A stretch of 64,000 nt of DNA from Chrysomallon squamiferum (Eukaryota > Mollusca > Gastropoda > Neomphalida > Peltospiridae): the NCBI GenBank assembly GCA_012295275.1, contig CM022671.1, positions 12,774,678 through 12,838,677 of the forward strand. Direction: 5' to 3'. Below, one piece after another: positions 1 to 10,280 of this stretch (the stretch's first letter is position 1; every line of letters begins with the position of its first letter). Below the pieces are notes generated by a model, which saw only the letters and a program-made list of their open reading frames with translations, was not told the DNA's origin and did not search any database. A program made the position numbers and the translations under genes.

Positions 1-87
1 ACGAAGAAAGTAACCCAAACGGCGCTCGAAGATATTTCGCAGTATTTTATCGGTCAGCTGATCACCAGTCCTTGTCAGTATTCTTAA
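1..87 (+). CDS. possible C-terminal exon of an upstream gene, cut by the window edge
   Basis: Frame 1 is open from the first base for 28 codons and ends in TAA at 85-87. The stretch is clearly richer in G+C and CpG than the AT-rich DNA that follows, which starts almost exactly after the stop; this is how exons look elsewhere in the window. I do not recognise the peptide. The complementary strand is also open over the whole stretch, so the strand is not certain. No splice site or domain can be assigned because the rest of the gene lies to the left. Confidence 0.33.
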   Translation, partial: TKKVTQTALEDISQYFIGQLITSPCQYS

Positions 88-1430
88 GTTCTTTTTTATT
101 ATTTGTATGAAAAATGTTTCTTTTACTTAAAAAATTAAAAAGACTTTAAAATGATAATTATTAAAAGATATCTTGTTTACATCCAATGGTATAGTGAAAA
201 ATATTGATTAAATCTTAAGATATAAATCCCATGTACTCATCCTCACCTTATATAAATATATATTCCGGAAAACGAAGGTCTTTTATATTTATATAAATAC
301 GACAAAATATAATAAGACAAAATCAAATATTGCTATAAGATAATCACTTTATTGGTTAATCTTTTTTTCACCAAAGATGCACAAAAAATTTAAGTAAGGA
401 TGTCAACCGTGGTCGAAGTTTCTGAAAAATGAAAAACAAATAATTATTTTATGATGATTAGCACCTAATAAATGCTACTGTTAAAAAAAAGAATTAAAAA
501 AGGAAAGATAGAAAAGAACAGACAAGTCTCAGTCGCTTTTTCTTATACAGGACATTAATTACTTTTGTTTCCATATTTATTTGCTCTGTTTTTTCTACCA
601 CTTTTTTTTCTTTTTATAGCTGTTAATATTAATAATGTTATAGTATTATCTGTTATTGTTATTATCACTATTATTATTCTACTATTTATTTATTTATTTA
701 TTTTTTTTTGTGTGTATATGTTTTATTGTTGTTATCATCATCATTATTATTATAATTAGAAGCAGCAGCAGAAGTAAAAGTGCTTGTTGTAGAAGTAATG
801 GCATACTACTAATATCAATAGTAGTAGAATAGTAGTAGTACTAGTGATAGTAGAAAGTAGTAGTAGAGTAGTAGTAGTACTAGTGATAGTAGAAAGTAGT
901 AGTAGAGTAGTAGTATAATAGTAGTAGTACTAGTGTTAATTTAAAGTAGTAGTAGAGTAGTAGTAGAATAGTAGTAGTACTAGTGATAGTAGAAAGTAGT
1001 AGTAGAGTAGTAGTAGTAGAAGCAGTAGTAGCAATAGTAGTAGTAGTAGTAGTAGTAGTAGTAAAGTAATAATAGTGGTAGTGGTAGAATTGTTATTGTT
1101 ATTTATGTCATACTGATTATTAGTAAAATATTTATTAATGCTTTATTTTCAGTCGTTTTAGATTTTTAACTTCAACTCTGTTTCAAGTTGTTTGGGTTTT
1201 TTGTTTCCTTGTCAGTGTTTTTATTTATATTTTAAAGATGACACAACATATTTTCCTAATTATTGTTCCTTTGTTTGCTTATTTATATATCATTCCTTTG
1301 AAATATCTACAAAATATACTGATACAAGAGGCAGTGTTTTGGCTTTTACTTATCAGCTGAAATAGTAAAAAGGTTATTAAGATTTTGCAATACGTAAACG
1401 ATATTCCCCAAAACAGTCAGAAAATATTTA
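88..1430. other. non-coding stretch, AT-rich, with simple repeats
   Basis: No convincing exon on either strand. It holds T-rich runs near 596-760 and a large TAG/AGT trinucleotide tract at 766-1075. The short open frames here are low-complexity translations of these repeats. Confidence 0.6.
766..1075. repeat. AGT/TAG trinucleotide tract with an embedded minisatellite
   Basis: Almost every triplet is AGT, TAG or a one-base variant. Inside the tract a longer motif beginning ACTAGTGATAGTAGAAAGTA recurs about four times at irregular spacing near 839, 878, 928 and 978, so a second period lies on top of the trinucleotide. Confidence 0.85.
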
Positions 1431-2220
1431 CTACGGAAACCTATCAATGGAAATACAATATAACACAAAACCTGGGTTTCCATTATATCTTGGGTATCCA
1501 TATGTTTCCCACGAGGGTGGCGGATGTTGTGCTGGCGGCTCTACATATTCTGGATACCCATAATTATGATGGTGCCATCCGTTGTAGTGACCATGATGCA
1601 ATGGACTCGCCTCTGTTGCTTTGTCGATGAAAAAAATCAGAGCTGTAATATAAACACACCTTTTTAATTGTAATATTGTTGATTAAATGAAATAAATTAA
1701 TAATAATAATAATAATAAAAATTTCTGCCAGTTAAAATAATTCCAAATAATAGATTAATGTAATTAATAATAATAATAATAATAATAATAGCTATAACCA
1801 ATATAATGCACATGAAAACAGAAAACGAATTACAGTATACTGATTGTATAAGCTAGACGTGAGTACTTTTTGCTATCAAAAACGTTCTTTTATAATCCCT
1901 TTTGAGTTTCAAATGAATTACTCCTTTACCTAAAACACATTCCACATTTGAACTATTTTCATCAGCGAGGATTATTTTACGTATCGATAATCCATAAAGA
2001 ACTTATGAAAAGTATGTGCAGTAGAATCACTCTAAACAGATAAATAAATAAATAAAAATAAACAAATATAAACACATATTAAAAGCTTGCGAAAGAAAAT
2101 TTAAATAAATTACGCTTGCATTTAATTTAATTTAAATAAGAAATGATAATATGCATCAAAATTCAAATACTTACTTAATGACAGAAGTACAAATACAAAC
2201 GTTAGTTTAAACACAGCCAT
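1431..2220 (-). CDS. small secreted His/Pro/Tyr-rich protein, two exons
   Basis: Exon 1 is 2175-2220 (ATG at 2220, donor GTAAGT) and exon 2 is 1431-1642 (acceptor ATTACAG, stop TAG at 1431-1433); the intron is phase 1. The joined frame gives 85 residues. Residues 1 to about 27 are strongly hydrophobic and read as a signal peptide. The mature part is rich in His, Tyr, Gly and Pro, with two GYP[ER]Y-like motifs, and contains one Cys near the end. I know no family for it. Its architecture (signal exon, phase-1 intron, one low-complexity exon) matches the gene at 3742-5312 on the same strand, so the two may be old tandem relatives or members of a secreted-matrix gene set. Function is not assigned. 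Confidence 0.6.
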
Positions 2221-3741
2221 CTTGAAAGAACAAAGAAGTGACTGTAATTATTTTTAAGCACCTAGGAAAATGGAGCTAAGTTTTTTTTTTTTTTTTTTAT
2301 CTTACAGGTTGATCTGACATTAAGCAAACAATGTATAATTGCCTAATTAAAAGTATTAGGTCGCAATTTGATGACTTTCATTGTTTTCTCCAGTGATAAA
2401 CTAGATAGGCTTTTTAAAGAACTTCAGTCGTTAATTATTTCAAGTGTAGAAATAAATGGTCTAAAGATTTAAAAAAGATGAACAGAAAAGAAAGAAAGAA
2501 AGAAACGAAAATATATTTGCAAGTTATTTTATTGTTTTTGTGTCAATATTACTTTTGAACAATACATCTCACTGAATTTTACCCCTTCACAAATGGTGTC
2601 GTACTTCAAAGCACACAAGACAGCCGATTTCTATTCTGATTGAAAGAAACTTTTGAACAAAGCAAAATTATGACTATTATCACTAAGCATAACAGTGTGA
2701 TTCTGTCCAGTACAAGTTGAATTACAAGCTGGAGAAAAGAAATCGTAATTTCAGTAAAGGATCAATACTCTGTTTCAGTAATGCTATTTCCCGTTCCAGC
2801 CAGAATCTCCTGAACTGTTAATCAAAAATCATTATGCAGCTTTGTGTGTTTTTATAGGGGGCGTTGTTATTGTTTTGACATCTAATAATAATATGTATTT
2901 ATACTTACAAAGAACAAAAAATCCCAGTTCTGAGATATAAATGATAATTGCTAAATAAACTGACCAAAATATAGCTTTTTAAAAGGAACTATCTTTACTT
3001 CGATAAATTCCTTGTTATTTATATATATTTGTATTAAGTTACTTCTTTAAAATATAGTTGCTGGTTTAGATCTTAAAAGAATATTTTGAAAACAGTTTTA
3101 ATTTAAATATAACAAATAAAGTGTTATTGTTATTATTTAAGAACTATTTTCTTTTGAAAAGGGAAGGGGACAACGAAATAATAACACTGAATTTTCTACT
3201 TTCGAGAGCGGTGAGCTGAGAAATAAATAAATTCATTTAGGTTTTTGTATTGTTTAGGTCAGCAATAAAAGAAAAAAAAAGTCTTATCAGCTTTATCCTG
3301 CTCGAATATAATGTTATATCTGGCGTTTACAAACAAACAAAAGTCAGTGCAGAAAAATAAAATACAAAAGACGTATTTGTTATATCAAAATGTCTCATAT
3401 GATTTATTTCTGTGAATATATATGGGTTTTTTTTCAGTCCTGCTCTTTAAAATACCCAGTTTCTGAAAGAAAAAAATAATAATAATAAATTAATTAAATT
3501 AAAAATAAATAAATAAATAAATAATGGTAATTCGACAATGGAATCAGTTATTTTCATAAGAAATAATATAAATTGGATTTAATCCGTTCCAGAACCCCCA
3601 AAATTTCGCGTTATAAAGAATTTTAAATAACAAATATTGCTTATTTAAACCTACATAATAATCTTTAATGCATTACTCTCGGCTACAAAACGATTCTCTC
3701 ATTAACATACCTTCAAACTCTGGACAGATTATTTGTTTTCT
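2221..3741. other. intergenic, no gene seen
   Basis: AT-rich DNA with a poly-T run at 2281-2299 and short (AAT)n and (AAAT)n tracts. A TTAAAAATAA motif at 2246-2255 (minus sense), some 26 bases upstream of the ATG at 2220, could serve as a weak TATA box for the secreted gene. The only other recognisable object is a transposon-end-like fragment at 3573-3620. Confidence 0.5.
3573..3620. mobile_element. fragment resembling a DNA-transposon end
   Basis: The stretch with AATCCGTTCCAGAACCCCC followed by TTCGCGTTATAA resembles the subterminal part of many pogo/Tigger-like or similar DNA elements, which carry GTTATAACGCG and TTCCGGAACG-type motifs. No matching opposite end or target duplication was seen, so the assignment is by motif resemblance only. 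Confidence 0.25.
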
Positions 3742-5312
3742 TCATTTCGTTGGTCTGTTTGTGGGCTGTCGATCGCCATTCCACCATTGAGGTCTCCATC
3801 CTCTGCCAGGTCCATAGCCATTACCCCATCTTCCATATCCTGGACCCCATCTTCCATATCCTGGACCCCGTCTTCCATATCCCCATCTTCCTCCATTACC
3901 CCATCTTCCACCCCAACCACCATAACCACAGCCTGGACAGCCTCCACATCCTGGACATCCACCCCAATAAGGTGGATAGTACGGGCCTCCGTATCCATTA
4001 TTTCCAGTTGATGGAGAACTCTGTGTTGTCTGTCTTAATATACGACGCAAAGTATCGGACTGGGCATTGTTTTGAGCCGAGGTTCCAGGTAACAGGAGAA
4101 TACCTGAAGTCAGATGAACAAAAATATTTAACGTATGTAAGTTACATATAGGTATTAGAATGTGTTTTATACATTGAATAAGTAGTGTTGAACCAGTGAA
4201 TGGTTATTTTCTTAGGATATATGATATTAAAAGTTATTAGGCGACAGGCACATGATTTTTGCATAATGATAATGAAATTGAAAAGAAAATCAGTTGCCCT
4301 TATTCAATGGATTAATTTTTTGCTTAGCACCATGGGGCATCATGATGAAAATGTAATAACTTATTGTAGCATTGTGATGGACTGTTCCTGCAATCAACCT
4401 CACCTCGTATCACTAAGCTGTAACTGAATATTATATAAAAGACTAAAGAATAAATTGTGGCATCTGATAAAGTAAATATAATGCTCTCTTTGGAACAGGA
4501 ACTATTTAAACGAACACCCCAACATATAATAACTAAAACAGAATTTTTGAAAATATCATTACGGTGGTTCGTCTTACATTTCTCTATAACCGTTTGCCTT
4601 TAATAAGGATAGATTTAAAATCTGTTCAAAAAGATGATACTCGAAACGAAGTCTGAAAGTAGTATGATAAAAGCACGAATTACTTTACACACATACATAC
4701 ATATAATATGTATCAATATTAATCCTCAAAAAAACACCGATTAACTATAATAGTCTTAGATATGTTTTCTAACCTTATTTTTATAACTGGTTGATTCATT
4801 CTCCAAGTTATAGCATTTTTAAATATTGTAAATCAATAATTATTAATTATTATGTCATTCTATTTAAATTCTGTGAATCTTTGGATTATATTCTTAACCT
4901 ATCGATACCCTCCAAAGATAGGTTTAGATTCGCCCCTCACGTAACGGCATGGTAGATAATACAATGAACTGGATGACCTCAAACATGATATCAGGCAAAA
5001 AGAAATGATGATACTGATCTGTTTTCGTAACGTGTTTAGCATCTGTCAAGTACGTAATTTCAAGGATGTAATTCTTAAGATACATCTTCATTTAAAATAT
5101 TCACTATTTGGTTAAAAAAAGTAGTAGTAGTTGTTGTCGTAATGGCAATAACAGTACATGTAGTAGTCCTAACAGAAGTAGTTGCAGAATTAGCAGCAGC
5201 AGCAGTCATAGTAGTGATAAGTGTTTTCAGTAGCCGTAGTATATCAATCTAAAATAAGAAATCGGTACTCACACGCTAGAAGACACATCAGACCAATACG
5301 CAAATGCTCCAT
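3742..5312 (-). CDS. secreted Gly/Trp/Tyr/Pro-rich protein with GYGRW repeats, two exons
   Basis: Exon 1 is 5273-5312 (ATG at 5312, donor GTGAGT); exon 2 is 3742-4103 (acceptor GACTTCAG, stop TGA at 3742-3744); phase-1 intron. The product is 133 residues. Residues 1-23 form a clear signal peptide, probably cut after TSA. A polar segment of about 30 residues follows, then a Gly-rich block with a GGCPGC doublet (four Cys), several G-Y-G-R-W/P repeats and a basic Pro/Trp tail. Such composition is known from cuticle, shell-matrix, byssal and silk-like proteins, and from some Gly-rich antimicrobial peptides; I cannot choose among these. A TATA box lies 37-44 bases upstream of the ATG. Frames on the opposite strand are shadows of the repeat. 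Confidence 0.72.
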
Positions 5313-5348
5313 GATGAAATTCAGAAGTGTTTATTTGTAAGATGTAGT

Positions 5349-5356
5349 ATATATAG
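5349..5356 (-). promoter_or_regulatory. TATA box of the Gly-rich secreted gene
   Basis: Minus-strand CTATATATAC lies 37-44 bases upstream of the ATG at 5312, which leaves room for a start site and a very short leader. This is a normal position for a strongly expressed, tissue-restricted secreted gene. Confidence 0.5.
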
Positions 5357-5720
5357 CTCCGCTGACTGAAACGTGATATCCCATTAGCAGAGAACTGAAA
5401 AACGTGCTAAAACAATGAAGGCGTTGCCGACAGCTTGACATTGGCTGATGTAATCTGATTCTTGCAGACCTTCTTAACTGTAACAAGCTGCAGCAAGGCT
5501 GGATTATTTTAGGTTCTTTTACAACTTTCTTTAAGTTTAGCTTTATGTATTGATATATGAGTGAAATGAGAGAAATAGGCGAAGCTTCTATCCACCAACA
5601 ACATGTATTTTTGGTTTCATCCAAAGGACTATGCATTCTTTTTTTTCTTGTTCCAAATACCGACCCTTGGAAATTTACATTGTAAATTTTAATTGATGGT
5701 TGGTTTCAGGCAGATTCCTT

Positions 5721-5755
<35 letters not shown>

Positions 5756-6985
5756 ATTATTGTTGTTGTTGTTGATATTGCTAGTGTTATATATATTATT
5801 ATTGTTGCTGATTCTGATTCTTTTTCTGTTCTTATTATTGCATGACAGGAGCGGATTAAAAATTATTCAAAAGCCTTAAAATTTTATGATATATAGATAT
5901 ATTAGCTTTAGATGAAAAAAGGATATAGCATTAAAAAAAAAAAAAAAAAAAAAAGCAACAGCAACAAAAAAAAAAAAAAAAAAAAAAAACAAGGCCTGGG
6001 CTCGCTTAAACTAGAGAGATGTAGGTACGGTTTGTAATTACCGCAACATTCATCTGATGTTTCTAGATACCGCAAGAATTTTGACAGCGATAAAAGTATA
6101 CCCAGTATCTTATCTTGTTTGAGTAACTACATTGTGCTCGTTCTCTCTCTGAAATTATGACCACGTCAGCAGTGATAAACAATTAATTCACAACAATGGA
6201 AAATATGCTTGACAAAATAAATAAATAAATAAATATATTATTTAATTGATTTAATTTATAAAGCAAATATTAATACATGATCAAAAATTTAAGTAAAATG
6301 TTGATTGCCTTAATATTTATGTTAAAATAAAACTTGGTATCTATTTGAAATTTTCTATAAAATTATTCCCTTGACTCTAAAGCGACAAAATAAGAGCTTT
6401 CCTAAATTACATTAAAATGATTAAATAAAGCAATCGCTAGATTAGCTGAAGATAATGTAGGGAGGAATTTACATAGGTAAACAAAAGATGGTAAGTACGA
6501 ATCAAACAAACAAAATAGATCTAATCAATTTGTTAATATTTTCAGTTGGCATCTGGTTTACAGGTTGTCAAGCTGCACTTAAAAGTAATTTATGAGTTTT
6601 GGGGTGGAAGCTTTTAAAGGACGTTCAGTTAAGTTTGTAATTGCTCCCATTAGTGATTTTAGCTGCGCCTTTTCTTCCTAATGTAATTTCGTTAACTTTC
6701 GCCGGCGATCCAGATTAATGTCTTAAATGTACCTACATTCCTGTCATTTATTTTCTGTTTTACGTTCGTGATAACATTAAATTATTCATTAAATTTACTG
6801 TCGTAACGAACTAAATCTGCCCGTCTTGTTTTACAAAGGAGAACATAAGTAAATTTTAGTCCGATAAATCTCTAAATTATAGTTAGGTTTATGTCCGCAT
6901 TTTAACCAGACTGCGTGACGTCTGATCAGTTTTTGTCCTTTATTAGTGTCGAACTGCATATGTTAAAATGTTAACAATGCACACA

Positions 6986-7026
<41 letters not shown>

Positions 7027-8116
7027 TTTTATTATTATTATTTATTTAAAGCTTTATACAAAATACAGTATTAAATCTTCCCATCTGTAGTGCAAGAGTA
7101 ACGAGCATGCGTAGAAATTTCCTGTTAATATCAAGCAAGTTATTTCATTAAGGAATCTTCGATATTTATTTGACAGAAGTTTTAAATTTAAATTTCATGA
7201 ACAATTTGAACATTTTTAACATGAAGTGATTAATTATTGGACTTCTCGTCATCATTATTACTATAACTGTCAGAAACGAGAAAGGAATTTTACTAGTTGT
7301 ATCACTCTTCCTGGATTAGTCAAAATATGTGAGTATTAATTATTATTACTACAAATCGAAAACATTTTGAGCAGCAGATTTAGCGATATGTTTTAGTTGT
7401 TTCTGAAACTTTAGCGTATACAGGCATTATTTAAATAAAAAATCAAATTATAGAATTATTATATGACAGTACCTGTGGTCTGTATAAGCTGTATATGTTG
7501 CTCCCCAAACTAAGCTCCATCCTGTTTCATTCATAGAATATGACGTCATACATTTACAAAAGCCATAGCCATTTTGAAATTGATTTTTAAAGATTTCTTA
7601 ATACTACATAAGTTTTACAGAGCATTAATGAAAATAAAATATTACTAGCATATTCACATTTAACAAACTAATTGCCAACAGTTTTTTATATGGAATATTT
7701 TATTTTTTAACTATTTTTTAGAAGAGGTCTCTTACCACCTTTATTTTTTTCTCCCTTTAAAGAAGATATAGATGGATGCCGCATTTTGACTCGTAATATA
7801 ACGTAATATTGAACGAAGCAAAATTAGTTTAATAATTTAGTGGTGAGTTTAGAATTCATCGAGATAAACACGATAACATTTATCACTTAAGGATATTAAT
7901 CCCTGCGCAATTTTCATACTTTTAAAGTGGAAATATTTTTTTATCAATTACTCGAAAACGACAGTTGTTAAAATATTTAACCATACGTTTATTTAGTAGT
8001 TTGTTTTGTGTAATGTGGCCTCAAATGTGCAATCGAAAACCTATGAGTTATTACTATTCTTTTTATTTATTTTACTTTCTTTCTTTCTTTCTTTATACAT
8101 TTTAGTGTAGTAGTCA
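5357..8116. other. intergenic, no gene seen
   Basis: It contains long A runs (about 5730-5752 and 5931-5990), a (CA)n tract at 6980-7024 and a (CTTT)n tract at 8080-8094. The last runs into TTTTAG at 8100-8105, which could be the 3' splice site of a 5' UTR intron of the phosphatase gene that starts at 8117. Confidence 0.5.
6980..7024. repeat. (CA)n microsatellite
   Basis: About 22 nearly uninterrupted CA units with one ATA interruption near 6991. Confidence 0.95.
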
Positions 8117-8932
8117 ATGGCAGGCTTTATATTGTACATCCTGTCATTGTTCCGTGGCAGAAGACCAAGCAAATATCAAGTTCCTATTCCGAGCGTTTGT
8201 CATCGGGTATTAACGAAAGAAGAATTGCACGATAGACCCTTGTTCGTAGTGGGAGACGTACATGGCTGTGCAGACGAACTGATGGAACTTGCCGAAAAAG
8301 CACAGAAGATACACGATGATGTACTTTTCCTGTTTGTTGGAGATCTTGTTAACAAAGGCCCCAAAAACAAAGAAGTAATAGATTTGGTTCGAAGTCTGGA
8401 CCACTATGCAGTGCGTGGTAACCATGATGATGTTGTTCTAAAACAGTGCTTGGATTACAGAGATCAACCTGATCGTCCTCTTCCGGCAAGTTATCAATGG
8501 GTGACATGTTTTACCGAGAGCGATATAAATTATCTAGCGGAACTTGCCTACACGATTGAAATTCCGAGTTTGAAAGTTATTATCGTTCACGCCGGTCTTG
8601 TTCCCGGTGTAAAACTGACGGAACAAGATTTGACAGCCATTACACATATGAGAAATATCATTAAAGAAGAGACAATATTTGGTGAAAAAGTAATTCCGTC
8701 AGAAAACCAGAATGAAGGAGTATCATGGGCAACCGCATGGCATGGACCTGAACATGTATATTTTGGACACGACGCTCGAAGAGGTTTGCAACAATATACA
8801 TTTGCCACAGGACTTGACACGGGTTGCTTGTATGGAAAATATTTGACGGGAATGTTTATAAACAAATGTAGAACAATGATACAAGTTAAATCGCACGATA
8901 CCTATGTTGTACCAGGAACAAAGTGGACGTGA
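8117..8932 (+). CDS. ApaH-like metallophosphoesterase (PPP superfamily)
   Basis: A 271-residue protein on one coding exon. All metal- and phosphate-binding motifs of the PPP/ApaH fold are present in order: GDVHG (46-50), GDLVNKGP (75-82), RGNHD (100-104), VHAG (157-160) and FGHDARRG (216-223), followed by GLDTGC (232-237). The NKGP form of the second motif, instead of DRG of PP1/PP2A-type enzymes, is typical of eukaryotic ApaH-like phosphatases (ALPH). In trypanosomes an ALPH decaps mRNA, and bacterial ApaH cleaves dinucleoside polyphosphates and NpnN caps. The exact substrate here is inferred only at the family level. The first 12 residues are hydrophobic and could be a weak membrane anchor. 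The ATG at 8117 is chosen because a likely splice acceptor sits 11 bases upstream and the frame opens there. AATAAA follows at 8954-8959. A damaged duplicate lies downstream at 9569-10280. Confidence 0.88.
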   Translation: MAGFILYILSLFRGRRPSKYQVPIPSVCHRVLTKEELHDRPLFVVGDVHGCADELMELAEKAQKIHDDVLFLFVGDLVNKGPKNKEVIDLVRSLDHYAVRGNHDDVVLKQCLDYRDQPDRPLPASYQWVTCFTESDINYLAELAYTIEIPSLKVIIVHAGLVPGVKLTEQDLTAITHMRNIIKEETIFGEKVIPSENQNEGVSWATAWHGPEHVYFGHDARRGLQQYTFATGLDTGCLYGKYLTGMFINKCRTMIQVKSHDTYVVPGTKWT

Positions 8933-8953
8933 TTATATTCTAAATATTGTTTA

Positions 8954-8959
8954 AATAAA
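8954..8959 (+). promoter_or_regulatory. polyadenylation signal of the ApaH-like gene
   Basis: AATAAA 21 bases after the TGA, followed by T-rich DNA. It implies a very short 3' UTR. Confidence 0.55.
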
Positions 8960-9362
8960 TTTCATTCAGTCAGTTATTGTCTTTTTTCTCTTTCTTTCTT
9001 ACTTTTTTATTTTATTATTTTATTTTATTTTATTTTATTTTTTTATTTTTTGTTTGTTTGTTTGTTATTAAATTGTTTTACTCGTTGTTATTAAATTTAA
9101 TTTATTATTATCGTTGTTTTTAAAATGTTTTTGTATGTTTAAGGGTTCTTTTTGTTGTTGGGGGATTTTTATGTATTTTTGTGTGTGGGTTGTTTTTTCG
9201 TTGTTGTTACTGGGGGGGGGGTTGCGATTGTTTCTATTATTTCATTCCTCACTCAGCTATATGCAAATTTATTGCAGTAAACCTCCATTCTTGGTTGATA
9301 AAAAATGATTGTGGTATACAAGAAAAAAAGAAAAACATGACATTTGTTTTGTAATCACGTTG

Positions 9363-9364
9363 AA

Positions 9365-9415
<51 letters not shown>

Positions 9416-9420
9416 TAATA
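9363..9420. repeat. (AAAT)n then (AAT)n microsatellite
   Basis: About ten AAAT units followed by about six AAT units; it separates the two phosphatase copies. Confidence 0.95.
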
Positions 9421-9568
9421 GTAATAGTAATAATACAGTATTTTTTTTTTTTTTTAAATTTCAGGTTCTGTTAATTGTTCAACTGATGGTGGTCATGCAG
9501 AGCATTCTTAAATCTATCTATGACCAGCAAAGAAAACAAAACTGTTAAATATAATTCATATATAAATA

Positions 9569-10280
9569 ATGACAGCTGTTATAGCATTTTTAATACAAAC
9601 ACCTGCACCATCCACACTAAGGTATAAAATTCCGCTTTCCCAAAAAATACATGTCACTATAAAATCGGACGACATTGATAGAAAAGCTATTTTCATCGTG
9701 GGAGATATTCATGGTTGCTATGACGAATTTTCTGAGTTGGATATTCTAATAATTTGCGCAGGTGATATGATTAACAACGGTCCACAAAGTGTTAAAGTAT
9801 TAAATCTTCAGAGCATCAAATGTCTTGCTGTGTGCGGAAACCACGAAGAAGCAGTGTTAAGAGAGCTAAACAACTTGAAAACAAAAAAACGACTATCAGC
9901 TATCAGACAGATACAAATGGATTTTATCATTATATGCATCAAACATCAAATTCATTGAATCTCTGCCGTATTCAATTAGCATTCCAAGTTTTAACGTCTT
10001 TATTGTCCATGCGGGACTGATTCCTGGAAAATCGCTTGAACAGCAAGATACAAATACTTTGGCTCATATAAGAAATATTATCGAAGAAGACTACTTCGAT
10101 GGAAATGGTTTAGTTTCAAATAGCAAACCTGATAGCGGAGTGGCATGGTCAACACTTTGGCCAGGATCTCAACATGTTTATTTCGGTCGTGATGCCAGAC
10201 GCGGCTTTCAGAGTTCTCCCTACGCAACGTGTCTCGACACAGGGTGCTGGTATGGTAATTACTTGACCCCAATTCATTAA
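9569..10280 (+). pseudogene. tandem copy of the ApaH-like phosphatase, broken
   Basis: Homology to the 8117-8932 gene runs almost end to end in the same orientation, but the copy is damaged. About ten codons are missing between GDIHG and GDMINNGP. The NKGP lysine is replaced by Asn. A frameshift lies between about 9860 and 9920, after which homology (including VHAG and DARRG) continues in another frame to the TAA at 10278-10280. The motif FGHD has become FGRD, which removes a metal-ligand His. The last roughly 25 residues of the parent are absent. A TTTCAG acceptor near 9463 mirrors that of the parent gene, so the copy probably arose by DNA-level tandem duplication rather than retroposition. 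An intact expressed variant with an extra intron is unlikely because of the changed catalytic residue. Confidence 0.8.

Noticed and set aside
565-759. 64-codon hydrophobic frame
   Set aside because: Translation of T-rich simple sequence; no codon bias or splice sites.
1385-1630. 81-codon plus-strand frame
   Set aside because: Antisense to exon 2 of the His/Pro/Tyr-rich secreted gene, which has splice sites and a signal peptide on the minus strand.
3733-4151. Long open frames on the plus strand opposite the Gly-rich secreted gene
   Set aside because: They are shadows of the GC-rich Gly/Trp repeat exon; the minus-strand frame has the signal peptide and splice sites.
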